Shown here piece by piece: positions 46,363 through 53,738 of a DNA stretch of 64,000 bases. The position numbers and the translations under genes are program-made. The number at the start of each line of letters is the position of its first letter. Position 1 is the first letter of the stretch. Source of the stretch: Streptomyces violaceoruber (lineage in GTDB: Bacteria > Actinomycetota > Actinomycetes > Streptomycetales > Streptomycetaceae). Below the pieces are notes generated by a model. The model was not told the origin of the DNA. It did no database searches and was given only the letters and a program-made list of their open reading frames with translations. Location: positions 90,065 to 154,064 of the forward strand of contig JODI01000009.1 of NCBI GenBank assembly GCA_000720805.1, read 5' to 3'.

Positions 46363-48494
46363 CGGAGCAGCCGACCTTCGAACGCCCCCAGGCGGGCGTC
46401 GACCCCGCGGACGGCCGCGGGGCGCTTCTGCGTACCTCGACGCCGTCGAACCCGCACAGCGCGGACACGCCGTCGCACACGCCCGGCGCGGGCGCCCTGC
46501 CGGCCCAGGCGCGCGCGGGCGAGACCCCGCCCTCCGGATCCGGCACGACGACGCCCACACCCGGCGCGACGACGCCCGGTACGACGACATCGAGCGGCAT
46601 GGACCACGATTCCGCAGGCCCCGGCGGCCCCGAGCACTCCCAGCCCGCCGCCACCGAGCCCGACACACACCGCCCGCGGCCCGTTCCGGAGGGCATCCCC
46701 CTGCAGCCGAGGTCGGAGTCCACCGACGTGTCGGACGGCCAGGAGCGCCGGAGCGGGCAGGTCCTGCCACCCGGCCGGCCCACACCGATGCGGCGGGACG
46801 GGGACCGGCTGCGCTTCGTGGGCGCCGCGACCCGGCGGATCGCCCGCGGTCTCGACCTCGACGAGATCGTGATGGGGCTGTGCCGGGCCACCGTGCCGAC
46901 GTTCTCGGACGCGATCCTGGTCTATCTGCGTGACCCGCTGCCGGTGGGCGACGAGCGCCCCGTCGGCCCCCTGGTGCTGCGGCTGCGCCGGACCGACCGG
47001 ATCCCGCAGGAGCGGGACCTGGAGGACGGAATCCTGCCGGTGCCCGTGCCGGATCCTTCCGAACTGGGCGCGATCGGCACGGAACTGTGCGAGGTACAGC
47101 CCGGCAGCGCGCTCGCCGAGGTACTGCGCGGCGTGCGCCCGGTCTTCACGGACACCCCCGCCGCCCGCGCCGCCCTGCCCGAACTCCTCGGTGACGGCGA
47201 CGAGTTCGCCGTACCCACCGGGCAGCGCGCGATCCTCGCCCCGCTGCGCGGCCGGCGCCGGGTGATCGGTGCCGCGCTGTTCCTGCGCCGCCCGGACCGG
47301 ATCCCCTTCGACCCCGACGATCTGCTGGTCGCGGCCCAGCTCGCCACGCACAGCGCGCTCGGCATCGACAAGGCCGTGCTGTACGGCCGTGAGGCGTACA
47401 TCGCCGACGAACTCCAGCGCACCATGCTGCCGGAGACGCTGCCGCGGCCCACGGGCGTACGGCTGGCGTCCCGTTATCTGCCCGCCGCGGAGACCGCGCG
47501 GGTCGGCGGCGACTGGTACGACGCGATCCCCCTGCCCGGCAGCCGGGTCGCCCTGGTCGTCGGTGACGTCATGGGCCACTCGATGACCAGCGCGGCCATC
47601 ATGGGCCAGCTGCGCACGACGGCCCAGACGCTCGCCGGGCTCGATCTGCCCCCGCAGGAGGTCCTGCACCACCTCGACGAACAGGCCCAGCGCCTGGGCA
47701 CCGACCGCATGGCGACCTGCCTGTACGCCGTCTACGACCCGGTCTCGCACCGCATCACCATCGCCAACGCCGGCCATCCCCCGCCCGTCCTGCTGCACCT
47801 GGGCGGCCGGGCCGAGGTGCTGCGGGTGCCGCCGGGGGCGCCGATCGGTGTCGGAGGCGTCGACTTCGAGGCCGTGGAGCTGGACGCCCCCGCCGGAGCG
47901 ACCCTGCTCCTGTACACCGACGGGCTGGTCGAGTCGCGCCTGCGGGACGTGTGGACCGGCATAGAGCAGCTGCGCGAGAAGCTCGCCGCGACCGCGCAGC
48001 TGACCGGCCCCGACCATCCGCCGCCCCTGGAAGCCCTGTGCGACGAGGTGCTGGACATGCTCGGCCCGGGCGACCGGGACGACGACATCGCGCTGCTCGC
48101 CGCCCGCTTCGACGGGATCGCGCCGAGCGACGTGGCCTACTGGTACCTGGAGCCGGAGGAGATGGCCCCCGGCCGGGCCCGCCGACTGGCCCGTCGCGCG
48201 CTGTCCCGCTGGGACATGGAAGAGCTCAGCGACTCGGTGGAGCTGCTGGTCAGCGAGGTCGTGACGAACGCGGTCCGGTACGCGACCCGGCCGATCACGC
48301 TCCGGCTGCTGCGGACGGACGTGCTGCGCTGCGAGGTCGGGGACGACGTCCCTCAGCTGCCGCGACTGCGGCAGGCCCGTGCCACGGACGAGGGCGGGCG
48401 CGGGCTGTATCTCGTGAACAGGCTGGCCAGGCGGTGGGGAGCGACTCGGCTGAGTACCGGGAAGGTGGTCTGGTTCGAGCTGAACCGGAGCTGA
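46359..48494 (+). CDS. SpoIIE-family serine phosphatase with GAF-like and HATPase anti-sigma-type domains
   Basis: A 711-residue regulator. The first 145 residues are Pro/Thr-rich and disordered. A GAF-like domain (about 150-330) is followed by a PP2C/SpoIIE domain: ELQRTMLPETLPRPTGVRLASRYLPA, VGGDWYDAIPL (metal-binding Asp), VVGDVMGHSMTSAAIMGQLR, ANAGHPPPVLL, LLYTDGLVE and DRDDDIALLAARF. A C-terminal HATPase (RsbW-like) carries SELLVSEVVTNAVRYA and GGRGLYLVNRLARRWG. The combination typically dephosphorylates an anti-anti-sigma protein and/or phosphorylates one, controlling stress sigma factors in Streptomyces (family knowledge). The GTG at 46359 is coupled to the small ORF upstream. Confidence 0.92.
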   Translation: MTEQPTFERPQAGVDPADGRGALLRTSTPSNPHSADTPSHTPGAGALPAQARAGETPPSGSGTTTPTPGATTPGTTTSSGMDHDSAGPGGPEHSQPAATEPDTHRPRPVPEGIPLQPRSESTDVSDGQERRSGQVLPPGRPTPMRRDGDRLRFVGAATRRIARGLDLDEIVMGLCRATVPTFSDAILVYLRDPLPVGDERPVGPLVLRLRRTDRIPQERDLEDGILPVPVPDPSELGAIGTELCEVQPGSALAEVLRGVRPVFTDTPAARAALPELLGDGDEFAVPTGQRAILAPLRGRRRVIGAALFLRRPDRIPFDPDDLLVAAQLATHSALGIDKAVLYGREAYIADELQRTMLPETLPRPTGVRLASRYLPAAETARVGGDWYDAIPLPGSRVALVVGDVMGHSMTSAAIMGQLRTTAQTLAGLDLPPQEVLHHLDEQAQRLGTDRMATCLYAVYDPVSHRITIANAGHPPPVLLHLGGRAEVLRVPPGAPIGVGGVDFEAVELDAPAGATLLLYTDGLVESRLRDVWTGIEQLREKLAATAQLTGPDHPPPLEALCDEVLDMLGPGDRDDDIALLAARFDGIAPSDVAYWYLEPEEMAPGRARRLARRALSRWDMEELSDSVELLVSEVVTNAVRYATRPITLRLLRTDVLRCEVGDDVPQLPRLRQARATDEGGRGLYLVNRLARRWGATRLSTGKVVWFELNRS

Positions 48495-48525
48495 GCACAG
48501 CCCCCTCGCCTCGGGGACACGTCAA

Positions 48526-48551
48526 GGGCGCCCGGTGGTATCCGGGCGCCC
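48526..48551. terminator. bidirectional terminator between SpoIIE-type phosphatase and penicillin-binding protein genes
   Basis: Perfect 10-bp stem GGGCGCCCGG / CCGGGCGCCC with a 6-nt loop, 32 nt past the phosphatase stop and facing the convergent PBP stop at 48583. CTTTCGTTTCC follows on the plus strand. Confidence 0.88.
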
Positions 48552-48582
48552 CTTTCGTTTCCTCGGACCGGCTGTCGGCCGG

Positions 48583-50952
48583 CTATTGACCGTCAAGCGG
48601 GTCCGGCGGGGTCTCCGAACTGGTGGCGCCGCCCTGCGGCGGGGTCGTCACCGGAATGGACGGCGGCGGCGGGCTGCTCGGGGTGTTCGACGGGGAATGC
48701 GACGCGGGGGGCGAGGAGGGCGGGGGCGCCGACGAGGTGGGCGGCTCCGACGTCGGGGGCTCCGTGGACGGCTCCTCCGACGGGGGCTGGGTCGGGGTAT
48801 GGGAGACCGTCGGCGACTTGGTCGGCTTGACCGCCGCGCCCTGGGTGGTGTCGAGGTCGAACTTGCTGTTCTTCGCCGACACGCCGAACGTGTAGGCCGC
48901 CCAGATCTTCGCCGGGAAGCCACCGCCGTTGACGCGTTCCTCGCCGCCGGCGCCGTACATCTTGGCGTGCGCGCGGGTCTTCTCGTCCTCGCCGAAAAGA
49001 CCGACGGAGGTGACCAGGTCGGGCGTGTACCCGGTGAACCAGGCCGACTTGTTGTCGTCGGAGGTGCCGGTCTTGCCGGCCACCTGCTGGCCGTCGCGCG
49101 CGGAGTTGTCCGCCACCGAGGCGCTGGCCGTACCGTCGTCGACCACGCCGGTCAGCACCGAGGTGACCGTGTCGGCGGTCTCCTGGGTGATGACCTGGTC
49201 GCCGATCGGGTCGGGCATCGGCACCGAGCGGTTGGACTGCTCGGCCTCCTTGATGATGCTCGGCGTGACCTGCTTGCCGTGGTTGTCGAGGGTGGCGTAG
49301 ACGCCGGCCATCTGCAGGGGGCTGGCGCCCATGGTGCCCAGGGTCAGCGCGGGCACCGGCTTCATGCCGTCGGTGTCCATGCCGAGCTGGCCGGCCACCT
49401 TGAGCACGTTGTCCATGCCGACGTCCACGCCCAACTGCGCGAAGACGGAGTTGATGGACTGGTTCATCGCCGTCTGCACGGTGACGTCGCCGTAGTTGTG
49501 GTCGTCCTCGTTCTCGGGGGCGAACCCGACCTTGGTGCCGTTGTCCACGACCGGACGCTTGCTGGTGCCGTCGTAGATCGTGTTCGCGGTGATCGGCTTG
49601 CCGGACTGGGTCTCCGCGCCCTCGTCCAGGGCGGCGGCCAGGATCACCGGCTTGAAGGTCGACGCGGGCTGGTAGTCCGTCCGGGTCGCGTTGCTGGTGA
49701 AGTGCTTGAAGTAGTCCACACCGCCGTACAGGGCGACGATCTTCCCCGTCTTGGGGTCGACCGAGACCGCGCCGGCCTGGATGTTCTTGTCGACCTTGCG
49801 CTTCTTCGGGTCCAGCTTGCTGGTCAGCTGCGACTTGACGGACTTCTCCAGCTGGAGCTGCTTCTTCTTGTCGATGTTCAAGGTGATGGTCCAGCCCTGG
49901 CCGACGACTTCGGCCTCGGCCTGGGACTGGGTGATGCCCTGCTGCTTCACCAGCTGCGCTGCGACCTGCTTGTTGGCGAGGTCGACCAGATAGCCCTTCT
50001 GGCCCTCCAGGCCGGCGGTGGGCTTCGGCTCCTTCGGCACCGGGAACTTCATGGCGTCGCGCTCGCCCTTGTCCAGCCAGTTCTCCTCGACCATGTTGTC
50101 CAGGACGTAGTTCCAGCGGGCCCGCACCAGCCGCTTGCCGGTGTCGGACGCCACCGCCCAGTCGTACTGGCTCGGCGCCTGCAGGAGGGCCGCGAGGTAC
50201 GCGCCCTGCTCCACCTTGAGCCTGTCGGCGTCGACGCCGTAGTAGGCCTGCGCGGCGGCCTGGATGCCGTAGGCGTCGCGGCCGAAGTAGCTGGTGTTGA
50301 TGTAGCCGGCGAGGATCTCGTCCTTGGAGTTCTGGCGGTCCACCTTCAGGGAGATGACCATCTCCTTGAGCTTGCGGGTGACCGTCTGCTCCTGGCTGAG
50401 GTAGTAGTTCTTGACGTACTGCTGGGTGATCGTCGAACCGCCCTGCGCGCCCCGGCCCCTGAGGGTGTTGTACAGACCGCGGGCCGTGCCCCTGAGGTCG
50501 ATGCCGTTGTCGTGGTAGAAGGACTTGTTCTCGGCGGCGACGAAGGTGTGCTGGACACCCTTGGGCACCTTGGACAGGTCCACGATCTCCCGGTTGACCT
50601 TGCCGGCGCGGGCGAGGACGGTGCCGTCGCTGTACTTGTAGACGTTGCTCTGGCGCTGTGCGGCCTGCGCCGCCGCGTTGCCGTTGGGGACGGGCACCAT
50701 GATGTACAGCACGATGAAGGCGCCGATACCGAGCATGCAGAGGCCGAAGAAGGTGCCGAGCACCTTCTTCCAGGTGAACAGCCTGCGTATGCCGCTCTTC
50801 CCGTTGCCCTTCTTCGCGCCCTTGCCCTTGGCCGCCCGGCGGGCCGCCGCACGGCCGCCGCCGACGCCCTCGGCCGGTGTCGCGGTCGAGCGTGTGGGCG
50901 CCGCGCGGTGGCCGCCGCGCTGTCGCGCTCGTCTCTCTTCCGCTCGTCCCAT
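48583..50952 (-). CDS. class A penicillin-binding protein (glycosyltransferase 51 + transpeptidase)
   Basis: A 789-residue bifunctional peptidoglycan synthase. A basic cytoplasmic N-terminus is followed by one membrane anchor (VLGTFFGLCMLGIGAFIVLYIM, about 65-87). The GT51 domain has AAENKSFYHDNGID and GAQGGSTITQQYVKNYYL. The transpeptidase domain has STFK near 431, SIN in MNQSINSVFAQLG, and KTGT near 624. The C-terminal 85 residues form a Pro/Ser/Thr tail, probably crossing the wall outside the cell. Length and order match PonA/PBP1 of Streptomyces. The ATG at 50952 lies 255 nt from the divergent SPFH gene. Confidence 0.96.
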   Translation of the reverse strand: MGRAEERRARQRGGHRAAPTRSTATPAEGVGGGRAAARRAAKGKGAKKGNGKSGIRRLFTWKKVLGTFFGLCMLGIGAFIVLYIMVPVPNGNAAAQAAQRQSNVYKYSDGTVLARAGKVNREIVDLSKVPKGVQHTFVAAENKSFYHDNGIDLRGTARGLYNTLRGRGAQGGSTITQQYVKNYYLSQEQTVTRKLKEMVISLKVDRQNSKDEILAGYINTSYFGRDAYGIQAAAQAYYGVDADRLKVEQGAYLAALLQAPSQYDWAVASDTGKRLVRARWNYVLDNMVEENWLDKGERDAMKFPVPKEPKPTAGLEGQKGYLVDLANKQVAAQLVKQQGITQSQAEAEVVGQGWTITLNIDKKKQLQLEKSVKSQLTSKLDPKKRKVDKNIQAGAVSVDPKTGKIVALYGGVDYFKHFTSNATRTDYQPASTFKPVILAAALDEGAETQSGKPITANTIYDGTSKRPVVDNGTKVGFAPENEDDHNYGDVTVQTAMNQSINSVFAQLGVDVGMDNVLKVAGQLGMDTDGMKPVPALTLGTMGASPLQMAGVYATLDNHGKQVTPSIIKEAEQSNRSVPMPDPIGDQVITQETADTVTSVLTGVVDDGTASASVADNSARDGQQVAGKTGTSDDNKSAWFTGYTPDLVTSVGLFGEDEKTRAHAKMYGAGGEERVNGGGFPAKIWAAYTFGVSAKNSKFDLDTTQGAAVKPTKSPTVSHTPTQPPSEEPSTEPPTSEPPTSSAPPPSSPPASHSPSNTPSSPPPPSIPVTTPPQGGATSSETPPDPLDGQ

Positions 50953-51136
50953 GGGTCCGCTCGCTCCGCTTCGTTCTCTGCTGTCACACAGACGGGTGGC
51001 TCAGATCAGCTCAGAAAGCTAACACCGCCTGCTGTGACAAAGGGCTCTCGATCCCGCCTTTTGCGGACGTGACAATCAGCACCCGTCCCAACGGAACCGA
51101 CGTTCGAAACGGCTTGAGGGTTGCCGCGACGGGGTA

Positions 51137-51150
51137 AAGTGATATCACTT
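51137..51150. promoter_or_regulatory. perfect 14-bp palindrome upstream of the SPFH gene, likely operator
   Basis: AAGTGATATCACTT is a perfect palindrome 58 nt before the SPFH start, followed by an A/T-rich AGCTATAGCC that could be part of a promoter. In a very GC-rich genome a 14-bp AT-rich palindrome is conspicuous. A GntR- or ArsR-like regulator is possible; the small DNA-binding-like protein encoded downstream is another candidate. Confidence 0.6.
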
Positions 51151-51207
51151 AGCTATAGCCGTATCCGACCAGACACGGACGAACGCACGAGAACCGGGGG
51201 GACTTCG

Positions 51208-52182
51208 ATGTCCGCGAACACGCCCACGAACGACTCGGCACCGACCACCGAAAGCACCACGACCGCCCAAGCCGCCGACCTCCCCGCCATGCCCCCGCCC
51301 CGCGTGCGGGAGTTCGCCGCGCACAGCATCGGCGGCGGACTCGCGCTGCTGCTGGGCCTGCTCGGACTGCTGATCGGCGTCGGGATGGTCGTGACCGCCA
51401 CCACGGTCGCCGCGACCGGCGCCAAGGCCGCCCTGATCGTCGGCGGTGTCCTGATAGGTCTGGCCGCGTTCGTCGCGATGTGCGGACTGAACATGGTGGC
51501 GCCGGGCGAGGCCCGGGTCGTCCAGCTCTTCGGGCGCTACCGGGGCACGATCCGCGAGGACGGGCTGCGCTGGGTGAACCCGCTCACCTCCCGCGAGAAG
51601 ATCTCCACCCGGGTCCGCAACCACGAGACCGCGGTCCTCAAGGTCAACGACGCCTACGGCAACCCGATTGAGCTGGCAGCGGTCGTGGTGTGGAAGGTGG
51701 AGGACACCGCCCAGGCCAGCTTCGAGGTGGACGACTTCCTGGAGTTCGTCGCCACCCAGACCGAGGCGGCCGTACGGCACATCGCCATCGAGTACCCGTA
51801 CGACGCCCACGACGAGGACGGGCTCTCACTGCGCGGCAACGCCGAGGAAATCACCGAGAAGCTCGCCGTCGAACTGCACGCGCGCGTGGAGGCGGCCGGC
51901 GTGCAGATCATCGAGTCGCGCTTCACGCACCTCGCGTACGCGCCCGAGATCGCCTCGGCGATGCTCCAGCGGCAGCAGGCCGGCGCGGTCGTCGCGGCCC
52001 GGCGGCAGATCGTGGACGGCGCGGTGGGGATGGTCGAGGCGGCGCTGGCCCGGATCACCGAGCAGGGCATCGTCGAACTGGACGAGGAACGAAAGGCGGC
52101 GATGGTGTCCAACCTGATGGTGGTGCTGTGCGGCGACCGGGCCCCGCAGCCGGTACTGAACACGGGGACGCTGTACCAGTGA
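51208..52182 (+). CDS. SPFH (stomatin/flotillin-like) membrane protein
   Basis: A 324-residue protein with a disordered 40-residue N-terminus, a long hydrophobic hairpin (GGGLALLLGLLGLLIGVGMV to AALIVGGVLIGLAAFVAMCG) and an SPFH/band-7 domain: GLNMVAPGEARVVQLFGRYRGTIREDGLRWVNPL, TRVRNHETAVLKVND, IELAAVVVWKVEDTAQASFEVDDF and ESRFTHLAYAPEIASAMLQRQQAGAVVAARR. Such proteins organise membrane microdomains. The ATG at 51208 has GGGGGG upstream. A coupled small gene follows (GTGA overlap). Confidence 0.93.
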   Translation: MSANTPTNDSAPTTESTTTAQAADLPAMPPPRVREFAAHSIGGGLALLLGLLGLLIGVGMVVTATTVAATGAKAALIVGGVLIGLAAFVAMCGLNMVAPGEARVVQLFGRYRGTIREDGLRWVNPLTSREKISTRVRNHETAVLKVNDAYGNPIELAAVVVWKVEDTAQASFEVDDFLEFVATQTEAAVRHIAIEYPYDAHDEDGLSLRGNAEEITEKLAVELHARVEAAGVQIIESRFTHLAYAPEIASAMLQRQQAGAVVAARRQIVDGAVGMVEAALARITEQGIVELDEERKAAMVSNLMVVLCGDRAPQPVLNTGTLYQ

Positions 52183-52433
52183 CGGAGTCCGGCGAGGGGC
52201 CCACGCCCCGGCGGCGGCCGCAGCAGCGCAAGCAGGTGCTGCTGCGGCTGGACCCGCTGGTGTACGAGGCGCTGGCCCGGTGGGCCGGGGACGAGCTGCG
52301 CTCGGCCAACGCCCAGATCGAGTTCCTGTTGCGCAGGGCGCTGGCCGAGTCCGGCCGGCTGCCCGGCGAGGCCAGGCCGATCCCGCGTCGAGGTCGGCCG
52401 CCCGGGAGCTCCGGGCCTGTCGCAGAACCGTGA
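52179..52433 (+). CDS. small ribbon-helix-helix/Arc-like protein coupled to SPFH gene
   Basis: An 84-residue basic protein whose GTG overlaps the SPFH stop as GTGA. The segment QVLLRLDPLVYEALARWAGDELRSANAQIEFLLRRALAE looks like an Arc/ribbon-helix-helix DNA-binding unit (beta strand, two helices), flanked by basic, Pro-rich ends. It may autoregulate the operon through the palindrome at 51137, or bind the SPFH protein. No toxin partner is visible. Confidence 0.75.
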   Translation: MTESGEGPTPRRRPQQRKQVLLRLDPLVYEALARWAGDELRSANAQIEFLLRRALAESGRLPGEARPIPRRGRPPGSSGPVAEP

Positions 52434-52485
52434 CAATCGGCTCCCACCTGCGCGACCGCACGCCCCGCCATGATCACAGCACTCC

Positions 52486-52520
52486 CCGTATACATACGGG
52501 GTATACACCGTATGTAGAGT
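52486..52520. promoter_or_regulatory. PadR autoregulatory operator/promoter
   Basis: CCGTAT-AC-ATACGG (52486-52499) is a dyad, followed by GTATAC (52501-52506) and a CCGTATGTA half-site that overlaps a -10-like TAGAGT (52515-52520) 7 nt from the PadR ATG. PadR regulators usually bind such ATAC/GTAT dyads and repress themselves plus a linked transporter. Confidence 0.65.
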
Positions 52521-52527
52521 CCCTCCC

Positions 52528-53052
52528 ATGTCCATCGGTCACACTCTCCTGGGACTCCTGGAGTCCGGCCCGCGTCATGGCTACGACCTGAAGCGCGCCT
52601 TCGACGAGAAGTTCGGTCACGACCGGCCGCTGCACTACGGCCAGGTCTACTCGACGATGTCCCGCCTGCTGAAGAACGGGCTCGTCGAGGTCGAGGGCAT
52701 CGAGCCCGGCGACGGGCCCGAGCGCAAGCGGTACGCGATCACCGAGGCCGGGATCACCGACGTGGAGCGGTGGCTGGCGACGCCGGAGAAGCCCGAGCCG
52801 TATCTGCAGTCGACGCTGTACACGAAGGTGGTCCTCGCGCTGCTGACGCGGCGCGACGCGGCCGACATCCTCGACACCCAGCGTGCCGAACACCTGCGCA
52901 TGATGCGGATCCTGACCGACCGCAAGCGCAAGGGCGATCTCGCCGATCAGCTGATCTGCGACCACGCGCTGTTCCATCTGGAGGCGGACTTGCGCTGGCT
53001 GGAACTGACGGCCGCACGGCTCGACAAGCTCGCCGAGGCGGTGGCCGAGTGA
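52528..53052 (+). CDS. PadR-family transcriptional regulator
   Basis: A 174-residue repressor. The winged helix is SIGHTLLGLLESGPRHGYDLKRAF followed by HYGQVYSTMSRLLKNGLVEVEGIEPGDGPERKRYAITEAG; the C-terminal helices for dimerisation run from residue 85 on. Members sense toxic small molecules and derepress an export system. It is the first gene of a three-gene operon with an ABC ATPase and an FtsX-like permease, whose starts overlap its end as GTGA and ATGA, so it most likely regulates that exporter. Confidence 0.95.
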   Translation: MSIGHTLLGLLESGPRHGYDLKRAFDEKFGHDRPLHYGQVYSTMSRLLKNGLVEVEGIEPGDGPERKRYAITEAGITDVERWLATPEKPEPYLQSTLYTKVVLALLTRRDAADILDTQRAEHLRMMRILTDRKRKGDLADQLICDHALFHLEADLRWLELTAARLDKLAEAVAE

Positions 53053-53738
53053 CGCATCCCGCTGGTTCCCTGCTCGTGGCCGACGACCTGCGCAAGGCGT
53101 ACGGCCCGACCCTCGCGCTCGACGGCGCCGAGTTCTCCGTCCACCCCGGCGAGGTGGTCGCCGTGATGGGCCCGTCCGGGTCCGGGAAGTCGACGCTGCT
53201 GCACTGTCTCGCCGGGATCGTGACGCCCGACTCGGGCTCGATCACGTACAACGGGCACGAGATGGCCACCATGAACGACGCCCAGCGCAGTGCCCTCAGG
53301 CGCACCGAGTTCGGGTTCGTGTTCCAGTTCGGGCAGCTGGTGCCCGAGTTGACCTGCGTCGAGAACGTCGCCCTCCCGCTGCGGCTGAACGGGACGCCCC
53401 GCAAGGAGGCCGAGCGGACCGCGCTGACGTGGATGGAGCGGCTGGAGGTCGACGACCTGCGCAAGAAGCGGCCCGGGGAGGTCTCCGGCGGGCAGGGGCA
53501 GCGGGTCGCCGTGGCCCGGTCGCTGGTCACCAGCCCGCGCGTGCTGTTCGCCGACGAGCCGACCGGCGCACTGGACTCGCTCAACGGCGAGCGCGTGATG
53601 GACCTGCTCACGGACGCAGCCCGGTCCACCAACGCGGCCGTCGTCCTGGTCACGCACGAGGCGCGGGTGGCCGCCTACTCCGACCGCGAGATCGTCGTAC
53701 GGGACGGGAAGTCCCGGGACATGGAGCGGGCCATATGA
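53049..53738 (+). CDS. ABC transporter ATPase (MacB/LolD type)
   Basis: A 229-residue nucleotide-binding subunit. Motifs are MGPSGSGKSTLLHCLAG (Walker A), the Q-loop VFQFGQL, the signature VSGGQGQRVAVARSL and LFADEPTGALDS (Walker B and D-loop), with the H-loop VLVTHEARVA. The sequence is of the type that pairs with FtsX-like permeases. The GTG at 53049 overlaps PadR; the stop overlaps the permease start as ATGA. Export or extraction of peptide antibiotics or lipids is the family role; the substrate is unknown. Confidence 0.95.
   Translation: MTHPAGSLLVADDLRKAYGPTLALDGAEFSVHPGEVVAVMGPSGSGKSTLLHCLAGIVTPDSGSITYNGHEMATMNDAQRSALRRTEFGFVFQFGQLVPELTCVENVALPLRLNGTPRKEAERTALTWMERLEVDDLRKKRPGEVSGGQGQRVAVARSLVTSPRVLFADEPTGALDSLNGERVMDLLTDAARSTNAAVVLVTHEARVAAYSDREIVVRDGKSRDMERAI

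Noticed and set aside
48535..51072. 845-codon rightward frame opposite the penicillin-binding protein
   Set aside because: Shadow frame; the leftward frame has the GT51 and STFK/SIN/KTG motifs.
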